NCBI RefSeq assembly: GCF_009827395.1
Contig: NZ_WTYX01000002.1
Coordinates: forward strand, 806,001 to 870,000
Reading direction: 5' to 3'
Source of the DNA: Pontixanthobacter aquaemixtae
Lineage (GTDB): Bacteria; Pseudomonadota; Alphaproteobacteria; Sphingomonadales; Sphingomonadaceae
Length of the DNA stretch: 64,000 nucleotides
The position numbers and the translations under genes are program-made. Under the pieces are notes generated by a model. It ran no database searches and was not told the DNA's origin. It saw nothing but the letters and a program-made list of their open reading frames with translations. Below are positions 25,630 to 35,752 of the stretch, piece after piece; position 1 is the first letter of the stretch, and each line of letters opens with the position of its first letter.

Positions 25630-26068
25630 ATCGGTTGGTGTTCGGCTGAAGCGATTGCCGCATGGCGAAGGGCTGGCGCTGCCGGCTTACGAGACATCGG
25701 GCGCGGCTGGGATGGATGTCCTTTCTGCCGAAGATGTGACGCTGGAGCCGGGCGGACGGCATGCGGTGGCGACAGGTTTGTCGATGGCCATTCCTGAAGG
25801 ATATGAAATCCAGGTGCGTCCGCGCTCGGGCCTCGCTTTCAAATTTGGCGTCACCGTGCCCAACACGCCGGGAACGATCGATTCAGACTATCGCGGCGAG
25901 CTCAAAGTGCTGATGATCAACCACGGGCCGGACCCGTTCCCGATCACACGCGGCGACCGCGTGGCGCAGCTGGTGCTTGCGCCGGTAACGCGCGCTCAGT
26001 GGCAAGAAGTCGAAGAGCTGGATGAAACCGTCCGCGGCGAAGGCGGCTTCGGCTCGACCGGACTCTGA
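25622..26068 (+). CDS. dut: dUTP diphosphatase
   Basis: 148 residues. All five dUTPase motifs are present: [44 protein letters not shown] and the C-terminal EGGFGSTG arm. The trimeric enzyme hydrolyses dUTP to dUMP, keeping uracil out of DNA. ATG at 25622 has GAGG upstream and overlaps the coaBC stop. coaBC-dut adjacency is widely conserved. Confidence 0.96.
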   Translation: MSESVGVRLKRLPHGEGLALPAYETSGAAGMDVLSAEDVTLEPGGRHAVATGLSMAIPEGYEIQVRPRSGLAFKFGVTVPNTPGTIDSDYRGELKVLMINHGPDPFPITRGDRVAQLVLAPVTRAQWQEVEELDETVRGEGGFGSTGL

Positions 26069-26070
26069 GC

Positions 26071-26406
26071 ATGGGCGGTATCGGCCCCGGCGTTGCGCTT
26101 CTGGCTGTAGCGGCACTGCTCGTGTGGATCGTCCTGCTGGTTTGGCTGGCACAGCGCATTTTGCGGTTCATCGGATTGCGGACCGGCTGGGGGCCGCTTG
26201 ACCCGCGCAATATCGGCGTGACTTTCGTGTTGCTGGCGGGCGCTATCCACTTGGGCAACTATGCGCTCGACTGGCTTGGCGGCAGCGGTGTTGCATCGCA
26301 AGACGGTGCAGTGTCATTCCCCACCGCGTTTCTGATCGGCTCGGTTGCGATCGGAGTCGGCATCGCGGCGATCAGATGGCACCGCCAGCAGAAGCCCAAA
26401 GACTAA
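26071..26406 (+). CDS. Hypothetical membrane protein downstream of dut
   Basis: 111 residues with three predicted membrane helices (about 6-30, 48-66, 82-102) and a basic C-terminus (HRQQKPKD). Its ATG lies two bases after the dut stop, so it is probably the last gene of the ubiE-dut run. No family recognised. GC content and codon use match the neighbours. Confidence 0.7.
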   Translation: MGGIGPGVALLAVAALLVWIVLLVWLAQRILRFIGLRTGWGPLDPRNIGVTFVLLAGAIHLGNYALDWLGGSGVASQDGAVSFPTAFLIGSVAIGVGIAAIRWHRQQKPKD

Positions 26407-26491
26407 GCGCGCGCTCTGGGTTCAATAGAGGATTGGGCGGCGGACCGTCGCCAGCCCGCCTTTCTGGTTTTCAATACGTTCAGCTACCCGA

Positions 26492-27202
26492 TCAATCGAC
26501 CCGGCGTACTTTGGTCTCTTCGGGCTTGATCGAAATGCGCAGCGTCTCGCCCGAATTGCCGGGGAAATCGGTGAACATCGCCTCGACCAGATTGGGCACC
26601 AGATATTGCAGGCGGTTCGAGGTCGAGATCGCCTCGGCCTTACCTTCAAACAGGCGGCGGCCATCCGCAGTGCTGTCGATCTTCATATCCACGCCGCTAG
26701 TATAGACGGTGTAGCTGCGGACTTCGGGGCCGCCGAACCATGGATCGTAGAAACCGTAACCCCATGCGCGCGACCGGCGGAAACTAGGGTAGTATCCGAT
26801 GCGGCTGCGATAGCGTGATCGGTAATAGGGACGCCACGGCCCCCAAGCGCTATAGAATGGGTCGTGAAAACCGGTGGTGCGGACACGCTCGCGCCCCTTG
26901 TCGACGCCATAATCGAAGCGGACCAGCATATCGGCGGTTTCGGGTGTGCCCTGCACATAGCCGAGCCGCGCCATCTGCGCTTCGACCATATCGGCATAGA
27001 GCGAGAATTCGAGCCCGCCGGCAAGCGCCGGATCATCGGCAACCACGGCAAATGTTTGCCCTTGCGGCGCCGGCAGCTGGCTTTGGAAGCGCGATACGTC
27101 GGCATTGAAGCCCGTTGTTGCGCAAGCGCTCAAGCTGGCAAGAAGCAGCGGAACCGCGCTGAGCTTGGCAATGCGGCGGAATGACGAAGTCTTGATAGAC
27201 AT
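26492..27202 (-). CDS. DUF4136 domain-containing lipoprotein
   Basis: 236 residues. The signal ends in the lipobox LLASLSACATT. The DUF4136 pattern is visible in AQMARLGYVQGTPETADMLV-like text and in RLFEGKAEAI near the end. The centre is rich in Tyr, Arg and Trp (residues about 125-165). Such lipoproteins sit in the cell envelope; their function is unknown. ATG at 27202 follows AAAGGT; the frame upstream to 27277 lacks a signal peptide. Confidence 0.8.
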   Translation of the reverse strand: MSIKTSSFRRIAKLSAVPLLLASLSACATTGFNADVSRFQSQLPAPQGQTFAVVADDPALAGGLEFSLYADMVEAQMARLGYVQGTPETADMLVRFDYGVDKGRERVRTTGFHDPFYSAWGPWRPYYRSRYRSRIGYYPSFRRSRAWGYGFYDPWFGGPEVRSYTVYTSGVDMKIDSTADGRRLFEGKAEAISTSNRLQYLVPNLVEAMFTDFPGNSGETLRISIKPEETKVRRVD

Positions 27203-27343
27203 GATGCGACCTTTCGAATCGTGGCGAGACAGCTCAGCGTCCCCAACGCACATCAGGCTGTCATCTGCGCGCGCCATTGTAAAGATCGCGTCTGAACGGT
27301 CTTTGAATGGCGCGGCGTAAAAAGTTGTGACTTTTCAGTGCGA

Positions 27344-28360
27344 TTACCCGCGAACGAGGCCCAGTGCTGCATAGGTGCGCGCCAATGTGTCGCTGCCCAG
27401 CTCGCGCGCTTTGGCGGCCCCGCGGGCGAGAATCGCGTCGAGCGATTCCCGATCTTCTTTCAATTCACGAAAGCGCGCGGAGATCGGGCTGAGTGTTTCG
27501 ACCAGTATTTCACCCAGCGCGGGTTTGAACTTACCAAAGCCCTCGCCGCCATATTGGCCCAGCACCGCATCCACGCTTTCGCCCGTCACCGCAGCATAGA
27601 TGGTCACCAGATTGAGCGCTTCTGCGCGGCCTTCCAATCCGCCGGCTTCGGATGGCAAGACATCCGCATCCGACTTTGCCTTCTTGACTTTCTTCATGAT
27701 CGTATCGGCATCGTCGGAAAGGTTTATCCGGCTCATTTCGGACGGATCGGATTTGCTCATTTTGGCGCTGCCATCGCGCAGGCTCATGATCCGCGCAGCC
27801 TGCGGCGGGATATAGGGCTCTGGCAAGGTAAAGACGGGCGCGTCCTCGGTGCAGAAATCATTGTTGAATTTCTGCGCAATGTCGCGCGCCAGTTCGAGAT
27901 GCTGCTTCTGGTCATCGCCAACGGGAACGTGGGTCGCCTGGTAAAGCAGCACGTCGGCGGCCTGCAGAACAGGATAGCTGAACAGCGCGATGCTGGCGCC
28001 TTCACGGTTCTTGCCGGACTTGTCCTTGAACTGCGTCATTCGGTTGAGCCAGCCCATCCGTGCAGTTCCGCCCAGCAGCCATTGCAGCTCGGCATGGGCG
28101 GGCACTTGCGCGTGATTGAACAGTACCGATTTGGCCGGATCGATTCCGCACGCGACCAGCGCGGCGGTCATTTCCAGCGTTGCAGCTTTCAGCTCCGCCG
28201 GATCATGCGGCATCGAAATCGCGTGCAAATCGGCGAGGAAAAACAGGCATTGGCTGCCGTCTTCCATTTCGTCCTGCATCCGCACCCAATTGCGGATCGC
28301 GCCCAGATAATTGCCGAGATGAAGATTGCCGGTGGGCTGTATGCCGGACACTACACGCAT
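27344..28360 (-). CDS. trpS: Tryptophan-tRNA ligase
   Basis: 338 residues. Class I signatures: PTGNLHLGNYLGAIRNW (HIGH equivalent) and SAKMSKSDPSEMSRI (KMSKS). DLHAISMP and QVPAHAELQWLL are typical TrpRS segments. It charges tRNA-Trp. It begins 4 bp after the murJ stop, so secB-murJ-trpS probably form one operon. Confidence 0.97.
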   Translation of the reverse strand: MRVVSGIQPTGNLHLGNYLGAIRNWVRMQDEMEDGSQCLFFLADLHAISMPHDPAELKAATLEMTAALVACGIDPAKSVLFNHAQVPAHAELQWLLGGTARMGWLNRMTQFKDKSGKNREGASIALFSYPVLQAADVLLYQATHVPVGDDQKQHLELARDIAQKFNNDFCTEDAPVFTLPEPYIPPQAARIMSLRDGSAKMSKSDPSEMSRINLSDDADTIMKKVKKAKSDADVLPSEAGGLEGRAEALNLVTIYAAVTGESVDAVLGQYGGEGFGKFKPALGEILVETLSPISARFRELKEDRESLDAILARGAAKARELGSDTLARTYAALGLVRG

Positions 28361-28364
28361 GATG

Positions 28365-29945
28365 CTAAGGCGCTTTCTTGTTTGTCAAAGCGCGGATCCG
28401 TTGCCGGTCGATAGCACCGACTGCGAAAGCCACGCCGAAATATACTATGGCTGCGGCGGCGACGAGCGCCGCCAAAGCGAAGAGCCGCGCAAACAGGCCC
28501 GCCGCGAAATAATCGGTTAGCAGATCGCGCGCGTACCACAATGCCGCGCCCATCGCAGCGGCAGCGACCAGTTGGCGCAATATCCGCAAGACCAGCATCC
28601 CCGGCATGCGGTAATGCCCGCGTACCAGCAGCGTGATATAGAGATAGCTGATATTGATCCACGCGCCGATCACGCTGGCGAAGGCAACGCCCATCACTCC
28701 GAAACGCTGCAGGAATGCAAGGTTGAAAGCGATAAATACGCCCAGCGATATAAATGCGGCGTAGACCGGCGTCTTGGTATCGGCCCTGGCATAGAAATTC
28801 GGCACGATGACTTTGACCAGCACGTAAGCGGGAAGGCCCATCACCAGAACGGCAAGCACATTTCCGGTCACCGCTGCATCGGCAAGGTCGAAGCGGCCGC
28901 CCTGAAAAATCATGGTGACGAAAGGCGTCGCGCAAATTGCCAAAGCGACCGCGGCGGGCACGGTGAGCAGCATCGAAAGTTCGATCGCGTCCGATTGCAC
29001 GCGGTCCGCACCTTCCTTGTTATCGCCGCCGACAAATTTCGAAAGCGTCGGCAGGATCGCGGTCGACAGCGCAATGCCGATGATGCCCAGCGGCAATTGG
29101 TTGAGCCGGTCGGCATAGTTCATATAGCTGACCGATCCGCTCTCAAGCTGGTTGAGGAAATAGAGCTGGACCAGCGTGTTGATCTGGTAAGCTCCGCCGC
29201 CGATCGCCGCGGGCAAGGCAATGATACCCAGCCGCTTTACCTCTGGCGTCAGGCGCGGCAGGCGCATTTTGACTTCGAAGCCTTCAACCTTGACCCAATA
29301 GAGCAGCCACAGGAGCTGCAACACGCCAGCACCGGTCACGGCCCATGCGATGGAATAGGCGACCTGTTCTATCGTCGCGCCACTCGCCAGCCAGTTCTCG
29401 CCGACCAGCAGTGCCGCGATCAGCACCAGATTGAGAATGATCGGAAAGCTCGCCCCCGGGGCGAAGCGCGAAACCGAATTGAGCATGCCGGTGAACAGGG
29501 TCACCAGCGACACCAGCACGATATAGGGGAACATGATCCGCGCGAAATCGACCGCCATGTCAAACTCGCCCGGATTTATGGGCTTTTCGGCCAGCAGCCA
29601 GATAACGCCGGGCATCGCCAGTTCGAGGACAATGCACACCGCGATCAGGACGGGCAGGAAAACGCTCAGCACATCGGCGCTGAAACTGCGCGCCTGCTCC
29701 ATCCCGCTGCCGTCTTCATTGCCGCCGTGAAGCCGCTTGGAAAACATCGGCACAAAGGCAGCAGAGAACGCGCCTTCCGCGAACAAGCGGCGGAAAACAT
29801 TGGGAATGATGAACGCTTGGAACCACGCATCGGTTACCGCATTGGCGCCCAGAACGCGCGAGAAAATCATTTCCCGCGCCATCCCGGCCACACGGCTGAG
29901 CAATGTCAGCCCGCCGATCGTCCCGACATTTTTGAGCAGGCTCAT
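28365..29945 (-). CDS. murJ: Lipid II flippase MurJ
   Basis: 526 residues with about 14 membrane helices. The opening NVGTIGGLTLLSRVAGMARE and the segment FIIPNVFRRLFAEGAFSAAF are the MurJ/MviN signature, including the Arg residues lining the cavity. It translocates the peptidoglycan precursor lipid II across the inner membrane. It lies 28 bp downstream of secB and 4 bp upstream of trpS. Confidence 0.96.
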   Translation of the reverse strand: MSLLKNVGTIGGLTLLSRVAGMAREMIFSRVLGANAVTDAWFQAFIIPNVFRRLFAEGAFSAAFVPMFSKRLHGGNEDGSGMEQARSFSADVLSVFLPVLIAVCIVLELAMPGVIWLLAEKPINPGEFDMAVDFARIMFPYIVLVSLVTLFTGMLNSVSRFAPGASFPIILNLVLIAALLVGENWLASGATIEQVAYSIAWAVTGAGVLQLLWLLYWVKVEGFEVKMRLPRLTPEVKRLGIIALPAAIGGGAYQINTLVQLYFLNQLESGSVSYMNYADRLNQLPLGIIGIALSTAILPTLSKFVGGDNKEGADRVQSDAIELSMLLTVPAAVALAICATPFVTMIFQGGRFDLADAAVTGNVLAVLVMGLPAYVLVKVIVPNFYARADTKTPVYAAFISLGVFIAFNLAFLQRFGVMGVAFASVIGAWINISYLYITLLVRGHYRMPGMLVLRILRQLVAAAAMGAALWYARDLLTDYFAAGLFARLFALAALVAAAAIVYFGVAFAVGAIDRQRIRALTNKKAP

Positions 29946-29973
29946 AGCGTGGCGCCCGCCACCATTGGTTCGC

Positions 29974-30507
29974 TTACGCTTCGCCAGCAGGCGCGTCTGC
30001 GCCGCCGCCAGCAGCCGCTTCCTGCTCTGCCTTTTGCTGCAATTGCTGCATGTACAGGCCGTTGAAATCGACCGGATCGAGCATCAGCGGAGCAAAACCG
30101 GCATCACGTGTCGCATCTGCAATAATGCTGCGCGCGAAGGGGAACAGCAGGCGCGGGGCTTCGGCAAACATGAAAGCGTGCTTGCGGTCATCGGGCATAT
30201 TGCGCATGCCCAGCAGGCCGCAATAAGCGAGCTCTACCAAGAACACATTGCCCTGTTCGGTTTTCGAAGTGACGTTGATCTTCAGTTCGACTTCCTGAAT
30301 TTCGTCGCTTACTTCGCGGGCGCCGATGTTGAATTGCAGGTCGATATGCGGCTTTTCGCTCCACTGGAAGCTGTCGGGCGCATTGGGGTTTTCGACCGAA
30401 AGGTCCTTCACATATTGCGAGATTATTCCCGCCACTGGCGCAGTGTCTTCGCCGTTGGGTACAGGATCCATATCGAGGTCGGTGAGTACGTCGCCTTCGT
30501 CGGCCAT
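29974..30507 (-). CDS. secB: Protein-export chaperone SecB
   Basis: 177 residues. The SecB core (about 25-160) contains VKDLSVENPNAP, IDLQFNIGAR and the C-terminal PLMLDPVDFNGLYMQQ. It is followed by an Ala/Gly-rich tail. SecB keeps preproteins unfolded and delivers them to SecA. ATG at 30507 is the third of three clustered ATG codons and matches homologues best. It is divergent from timA, an arrangement conserved in alphaproteobacteria. Confidence 0.95.
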   Translation of the reverse strand: MADEGDVLTDLDMDPVPNGEDTAPVAGIISQYVKDLSVENPNAPDSFQWSEKPHIDLQFNIGAREVSDEIQEVELKINVTSKTEQGNVFLVELAYCGLLGMRNMPDDRKHAFMFAEAPRLLFPFARSIIADATRDAGFAPLMLDPVDFNGLYMQQLQQKAEQEAAAGGGADAPAGEA

Positions 30508-30770
30508 GATCATCAATCTTTCATAGTAAGGTTAGGAGTGCACGCCCTTGCACAGGCATGCATGGATGTTTCGCCGCGCGCCTAGCACCGCTGCGCATTG
30601 CCCGCAACTTGAGACATCGGGTGCCATATTCAAGGGAAACGGCGCGAATTTACGCGTTGTCCATTTGTGTTCAGTCACTATTTAAGGCAGGAATGATATA
30701 GAACATCGGACAAGCGCGGTTTGGTTACCCGAATTCGCGCATCCGAATTGTCGCAAAGCAGGTATTTATC

Positions 30771-31436
30771 GTGTCCGGAACTATTGTTGAAATCGTCATC
30801 CTCGCCATGGTTGCAGCCTTTTTGGGCCTGCGCCTCTACTCGGTGCTGGGTCGCCGGGCCGAGCATGGGGAAGAATCGATTCCAACCCGCTTTGATCCAA
30901 AGCGGCCAACCGCTGACTCAGAGCCTGACGAAGGCGGCCCTGCGCAACCTGCCCAGCAATTGGAGCAGATGCCTGCGGTTCTTCCTGCGGTCGAGCGCGG
31001 CGTGCGCGACATTGCTGCGGCTGACCGCCGGTTTGAAATCCTTGGCTTCCTCGAAGGCGCGAAAGCGGCTTATGGCATGGTTCTGGAAGCATTCTGGAGC
31101 GGTGACCGCGAAACGCTCAAAGAGCTATGCGATGATGATGTCTATGAAAGCTTCGATGCCGCAATTTCTGCGCGCGAAGATGCCGGTGAGACATTGCAGA
31201 ACACGCTGATCCGGATCGAAGAGGCGGTGATTGACCGTGCTTCGCTCGACGGATCGATGGCGCGCGTTGCGGTGCGCTTCGTGGCCGACATCGCCGCCGT
31301 GACCTATGACAAGGACGGTACAATGATCGCCGGTTCGCTCGATGATGCGGTTGAAAGCCGCGATATCTGGACTTTCATGCGCGATGTGAATTCAGCCGAT
31401 CCAAACTGGCTGCTCGACGAAACCGACGAAGGCTGA
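30771..31436 (+). CDS. Tim44/TimA-type inner-membrane-associated protein
   Basis: 221 residues. An N-terminal membrane helix (about 4-22), a charged linker (28-75) and a C-terminal Tim44-like domain beginning FLEGAKAAYGMVLEAFWSGD. Homologues are related to mitochondrial Tim44 and are linked to protein translocation or envelope integrity. The start is GTG at 30771. It leads a plus-strand run with mltA and the Smr gene. Confidence 0.85.
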   Translation: MSGTIVEIVILAMVAAFLGLRLYSVLGRRAEHGEESIPTRFDPKRPTADSEPDEGGPAQPAQQLEQMPAVLPAVERGVRDIAAADRRFEILGFLEGAKAAYGMVLEAFWSGDRETLKELCDDDVYESFDAAISAREDAGETLQNTLIRIEEAVIDRASLDGSMARVAVRFVADIAAVTYDKDGTMIAGSLDDAVESRDIWTFMRDVNSADPNWLLDETDEG

Positions 31437-31455
31437 TCCCGCAGTGGAACGGCGG

Positions 31456-32643
31456 ATGAGCGCACTGGCAAAATCTGCAATTGCGCTTTGTTCGCTGGCT
31501 TTGCTTGCCGCTTGCGGCCGGATTATTCCGGAAAGCACACCTACCGCACCGGCCGATCCCGCCAGCTTTACCAGCGCGCTGATGGCAGGTGTCACCAGCG
31601 GTCCCAGCGTTGCCGGTCTGCGGATCGGGAGCGAGGACGCGCGCGCAGGCCTACGGTCTTTCGTCGAATCCTGCCCGTCTTTGCTGCGCCGGGACGACGC
31701 GACCGGCCTCACCCGGCAAGAAGATTGGCGCGCGGCATGCGATGCTGCCCGATCCTATGGCGGCGCACCGGAAAGTTTTTTCGAAACCTATTTTGAAACG
31801 GCGCGCATCGGGTCTGGCGAGGCCTTCGCCACCGGATATTTCGAACCGGAAATCCGCGGATGCCGCACGCGCAAGCCCGGCTGCGAGGTTCCGGTCTATG
31901 CTCTGCCCGATGATCTGACGCGCGCCTGGCCCGCGGATATGCCCGAAAGCGAGCGAACCGGCCGCCCGCCGCTCGGACGCTTCGATGACGAAGGCAATTT
32001 CGTTCGTTATTATGACAGGACCCAGATCGAGGAAGGCGCGCTGGAAGGGAGCCGGCTGGAGCTCGCCTGGGCGGCCGATCCGGTCGAGATGTTCTTCCTC
32101 CAGATCCAGGGCTCTGGCCGGTTGGCGCTCGATGACGGCACCGTCATGCGCATCGGCTATGCCGGGCAGAATGGCCACGGCTATACCGGCATTGGCGGGG
32201 TGATGCGCGAGCGCGGGCTGCTCGGCGATGGTCCCGGACAATATGCCGGCTCGATGCAGGGCATCATGCAATATATTCGTGAAAACCCCGAAGAGGGCCG
32301 CGATTTGATGCGGCTCAACAAGAGCTGGATTTTCTTCACCGAGCTAACCGGCGATGGTCCGCTTGGCTCGCTCGGCATACCGGTGCGGCGCGAAAGCTCG
32401 GTGGCGGTTGATCCCAAATTCGTTCCCTATGGCGCTCCGGTGTGGCTCGATCTCGACCGCGATGTCGCGGACGGGCTGTGGATCGCGCAGGACACCGGCG
32501 GCGCGATTAAAGGCGCAAACCGCTTCGACACGTTCTGGGGCGCGGGCGAGGACGCGCGGACAATCGCCGGCGGGATGAGTGGGCGTGGGACAGCTTATAT
32601 CTTGTTGCCCAAGGGCACCGTTGACCGCCTCAATTCGCAATGA
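31456..32643 (+). CDS. mltA: Membrane-bound lytic murein transglycosylase A
   Basis: 395 residues. A lipoprotein signal ends in LLAACGR. The MltA domain includes ATGYFEPEIRGC and FFLQIQGSGRLALDDG, and the C-terminal 3D domain carries VDPKFVPYGAPVWLD and DTGGAIKGANRFDTFWG with the catalytic Asp region. It cleaves peptidoglycan glycan strands at the outer membrane. ATG at 31456 has GGAACGG in front; a GTG at 31444 is the alternative. It starts 19 bp after timA. Confidence 0.93.
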   Translation: MSALAKSAIALCSLALLAACGRIIPESTPTAPADPASFTSALMAGVTSGPSVAGLRIGSEDARAGLRSFVESCPSLLRRDDATGLTRQEDWRAACDAARSYGGAPESFFETYFETARIGSGEAFATGYFEPEIRGCRTRKPGCEVPVYALPDDLTRAWPADMPESERTGRPPLGRFDDEGNFVRYYDRTQIEEGALEGSRLELAWAADPVEMFFLQIQGSGRLALDDGTVMRIGYAGQNGHGYTGIGGVMRERGLLGDGPGQYAGSMQGIMQYIRENPEEGRDLMRLNKSWIFFTELTGDGPLGSLGIPVRRESSVAVDPKFVPYGAPVWLDLDRDVADGLWIAQDTGGAIKGANRFDTFWGAGEDARTIAGGMSGRGTAYILLPKGTVDRLNSQ

Positions 32644-32653
32644 TTGATCCGGC

Positions 32654-33238
32654 ATGAAACTCCCGCGCGGATTGACCGCAGAGGAGGAAGCCGCCTGGGC
32701 CAAACTTGCGTCATCGGTCGAGCCGATGGAAGGGCGGGTGGTTCCAAAGGCGAGTAGGATTGTCACAGGCTCCGCCGCCTTGAAGAAAGGGTCGGGGCCG
32801 GGATCGCAGCGCAAGCCTACCCCACCAAGTCCGCCAACTCGCCCTTTGTCCCAACGAAAAGGGTCAATCCCGCCACCGCGCCAGTTCGCCCATCGCAGCC
32901 TCGATTCGCATTGGGACAAGAAATTGAAAAGCGGAGCGATCGCGCCCGATTATACGCTCGATCTGCACGATCATTTCGTCGATGCGGCATATGAGCGACT
33001 AGATCGCGGGATGCGGCAAGCGCGCGCCATGGATGCGCGTTTGGTGCTGGTCATCACCGGCCGCCCGCGTCCGGTCGAAGCGGCAGATCGCGGCTCAAAA
33101 CGCGGCGTGATCCGCGCAAAAATGCTCGATTGGCTCGCCGCAAGCGACCACGCCGACGCCATCGCCGCCATCCGCAAGGCCCACCGCAAGCATGGCGGTG
33201 AAGGCGCGCTGTATGTTGTGTTGAGGAGAGCGCGCTAG
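32654..33238 (+). CDS. Smr domain-containing protein
   Basis: 194 residues. The N-terminal half is charged, Pro-rich and disordered. The Smr domain (about 95-194) shows LDLHDHFVDAAYERLD, LVLVITGRPRP and GGEGALYVVLRR. The usual LDLHG motif reads LDLHD. Stand-alone Smr domains are often nicking endonucleases or RNA cleavage factors. It follows mltA by 10 bp, and the timA-mltA-Smr order is conserved in related genomes. Confidence 0.88.
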   Translation: MKLPRGLTAEEEAAWAKLASSVEPMEGRVVPKASRIVTGSAALKKGSGPGSQRKPTPPSPPTRPLSQRKGSIPPPRQFAHRSLDSHWDKKLKSGAIAPDYTLDLHDHFVDAAYERLDRGMRQARAMDARLVLVITGRPRPVEAADRGSKRGVIRAKMLDWLAASDHADAIAAIRKAHRKHGGEGALYVVLRRAR

Positions 33239-33242
33239 GCGG

Positions 33243-34841
33243 TCACGCCGAAGCCAATTCCTTCGCCGGTTCCGTGCGGATCAAATAGTCGAACGCGCTT
33301 AGTCCGGCTTTCGAGCCTTCGCCCATCGCGATTACGATCTGCTTGTACGGCACCGTCGTGACATCTCCCGCCGCGAATATGCCGGGCAAATTCGTCGCAG
33401 CTTTGTCGTCGATCACGATTTCGCCGTGCTGGCTCAGTTCGACGCCGCTGTCTTTGAGCCATTCGGTGTTGGGGACCAGACCGATCTGCACGAACACGCC
33501 GTCGAGTTCGACCGATTTGCCCTCTCCGCTGGTGCAGTCGGTATAGGTCAGGCCCGTTACCTTCGCGCCGTCGCCGGTAACTTCGGTGGTCTGTGCCGAG
33601 ACGATCACATCGACATTGCCGAAGCTGCGCAGCTTGTCTTGCAGCACCTGGTCGGCGCGCAATTGGCTGTCGAATTCGATCAGCGTCACATGGCCGACAA
33701 TATTGGCGAGGTCGATTGCCGCTTCGACGCCCGAATTGCCGCCGCCGATCACGGCAACGCGTTTGCCCTTGTAGAGCGGGCCGTCGCAGTGCGGGCAGTA
33801 GGCCACGCCCTTGTTGCGATATTCGTCCTCGCCCGGAACACCGAGTTGCCGCCAGCGCGCGCCGGTGGTGAGGATCAGCGAACGCGCTTTGAGCGATGCA
33901 CCATTGCTGAGCTTCACTTCATGCATTCCGCCAGCCTCCTTCGCCGGGATCAGCTGCTGCGCGACAGCGCGATCCATCAGATCGATGTCGTATTCGCCAA
34001 CATGCTGCTGCATCTGCGCAACCAGTTTCGGGCCTTCGGTATAGGGCACCGAGATGAAGTTCTCGATCCCCATCGTATCGGCCACTTGCCCGCCGAAACG
34101 CTCAGCTGCGATGCCGGTGCTGAAGCCTTTGCGGATGGTGTAGATCGCCGCTGCATTGCCCGCGGGGCCGCCGCCGACCACCAGAACTTCGAACGGCTTT
34201 TTGTCGGCCAGTTTTGCCGCAGCCTTCTCGTCCGCGCCGTTATCGAGCTTGGCGAGAATATCGCGCGCATCCATCCGGCCATTGGCGAAGGGTTCGCCGT
34301 TCAAATAGACCGCTGGCACCGCCATCACTTGGCGCTGTTCGACCTCGTCCTTGAACGCGCCGCCTTCGATCAGCGTGGCCGAAATGCGCGGGTTGAAGAT
34401 CGACATCAGCGTCAGCGCCTGCACCACGTCGGGGCAGTTCTGACAGCTAAGCGAGAAATACATCTCGAAGTCGAAATCGGCGCTCGTGTCCTTGGCTAGT
34501 TCCTTCACCTGCTCAAGAATATCGGCCTCGACTTTGGGCGGATGTCCGCCCGCCCACAGCAGCGCGAGAACCAGCGAAGTGAACTCGTGGCCCATCGGCA
34601 ATCCGGCAAAGCGGACGCTGGCGTTGTGATCCGACGCGCGGCGGACTTCGAAGCTCGGCACATGCTTTGCATCGCCATCGAAGCTTGCGCTGACCATGTC
34701 GTGCAGCGAGGCAATTTCCTCGAGCAGCACGCGGGTCTTTGTCGAGTTCTCGTCATCGCCCAGCGTGCCGACAAGTTCGATCGGCTCGCGCAGATTGGCG
34801 AGATAGGTTTCGAGCTGTTGCTGCATGGCTGAGCCGAGCAT
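33243..34841 (-). CDS. ahpF: Alkyl hydroperoxide reductase subunit F
   Basis: 532 residues. The N-terminal double thioredoxin-like domain has the redox motif SCQNCPDVV (near 130). The FAD domain begins [19 protein letters not shown], the active-site dithiol is [12 protein letters not shown], the NADH loop [16 protein letters not shown], and the FAD end [15 protein letters not shown]. It transfers electrons from NADH to AhpC. ATG at 34841 follows GGAGA. It lies downstream of ahpC, with two hairpins between. Confidence 0.96.
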   Translation of the reverse strand: MLGSAMQQQLETYLANLREPIELVGTLGDDENSTKTRVLLEEIASLHDMVSASFDGDAKHVPSFEVRRASDHNASVRFAGLPMGHEFTSLVLALLWAGGHPPKVEADILEQVKELAKDTSADFDFEMYFSLSCQNCPDVVQALTLMSIFNPRISATLIEGGAFKDEVEQRQVMAVPAVYLNGEPFANGRMDARDILAKLDNGADEKAAAKLADKKPFEVLVVGGGPAGNAAAIYTIRKGFSTGIAAERFGGQVADTMGIENFISVPYTEGPKLVAQMQQHVGEYDIDLMDRAVAQQLIPAKEAGGMHEVKLSNGASLKARSLILTTGARWRQLGVPGEDEYRNKGVAYCPHCDGPLYKGKRVAVIGGGNSGVEAAIDLANIVGHVTLIEFDSQLRADQVLQDKLRSFGNVDVIVSAQTTEVTGDGAKVTGLTYTDCTSGEGKSVELDGVFVQIGLVPNTEWLKDSGVELSQHGEIVIDDKAATNLPGIFAAGDVTTVPYKQIVIAMGEGSKAGLSAFDYLIRTEPAKELASA

Positions 34842-34864
34842 GGGAATCTCCGAATATAGAAATG

Positions 34865-34933
34865 AAAAGGCCCGGAGCCGGAGGGAGGGGGAGGGTGGCT
34901 CCGGGCCTTCAAGCGACCCGGATCGATCCGGGT
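34865..34933 (-). terminator. ahpC terminator plus a second palindrome before ahpF
   Basis: On the minus strand GGCCCGGAGCC and GGCTCCGGGCC form a perfect 11-bp stem (34869-34879 with 34897-34907) followed by four T residues. Upstream of it in the transcript is a perfect 18-bp palindrome ACCCGGATCGATCCGGGT (34916-34933). Partial termination here would make AhpC more abundant than AhpF. Confidence 0.7.
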
Positions 34934-34975
34934 TCTTTAGGTCAAATTGTGGTGCGGCTTAGATCTTGCCCCAAA

Positions 34976-35542
34976 TTAGATCTTACCAACCAGATCCAGC
35001 GACGGTGCCAGCGTTTCTGCGCCTTCTTCCCACGCGGCAGGGCAGACCTGGCCGGGGTTTTCGCGGACGTATTGGGCCGCCTTGATCTTGCGGACCAGTT
35101 CGCTGGCGTTGCGGCCAACGCCTTCGCAGGTGATTTCCATGATCTGGATCACGCCGTCCGGATCGACCACGAAGGTTGCACGATCGGCAAGGCCGCTGTC
35201 TTCGCGCAGAACGTTGAAGTTCTTCGACAGCGTGTGCAGCTGGTCGCCAAGGAACGGGTACTGGATGCCGCCGATCTTTTCGGACGTATCGTGCCATGCC
35301 TTGTGGCTGAAATGCGTGTCGGTCGAAACCGCGTAAACGTCTACGCCTAGCGACTGCAGGTGGTTGTACTGCTCACCAAGGTCTTGCAGCTCGGTTGGGC
35401 AGACGAAAGTGAAGTCGGCGGGGTAGAAGAAGAAAACCGACCAACGGCCTTCGAGGTCCTTTTCGGTGACGTCGAAGAAGTCTTTGCCAGCCTGGAATGC
35501 GGTGGCTTTGAACGGTTTGATTGTGCTTCCGATAATACCCAT
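34976..35542 (-). CDS. ahpC: Peroxiredoxin, alkyl hydroperoxide reductase subunit C
   Basis: 188 residues. Peroxidatic Cys in [14 protein letters not shown] (about residue 47) and resolving Cys in [10 protein letters not shown] (about 166) define a typical 2-Cys peroxiredoxin of the AhpC type. It reduces hydrogen peroxide and alkyl hydroperoxides and is recycled by AhpF. ATG at 35542 follows GGAGATATC. The promoter region (35543-35750) contains CTAT/ATAG words that could belong to an OxyR site, but I could not align a full site. Confidence 0.97.
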   Translation of the reverse strand: MGIIGSTIKPFKATAFQAGKDFFDVTEKDLEGRWSVFFFYPADFTFVCPTELQDLGEQYNHLQSLGVDVYAVSTDTHFSHKAWHDTSEKIGGIQYPFLGDQLHTLSKNFNVLREDSGLADRATFVVDPDGVIQIMEITCEGVGRNASELVRKIKAAQYVRENPGQVCPAAWEEGAETLAPSLDLVGKI

Positions 35543-35752
35543 GATATCTCCATATGGTGTGTTGGGTTGATGTTCAGTGTTGAACGAAACTTGCTTGCAA
35601 CCCACAGATAGGAATTGCTGCGTTGCAGTAAAGTGGTATGTTGCGATTGCGAAGATCGACAAAACCGATCAATGCCCAACCGGCCCCGTGACTTTTGAAA
35701 AATAGAGCGATTTCAGCAGAGATCGCGCGAAATCAGCACTTCCTTGCGGGGG

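Noticed and set aside
35543-35752. OxyR binding site upstream of ahpC
   Set aside because: CTAT and ATAG words occur, but not with the spacing of a full four-part site.
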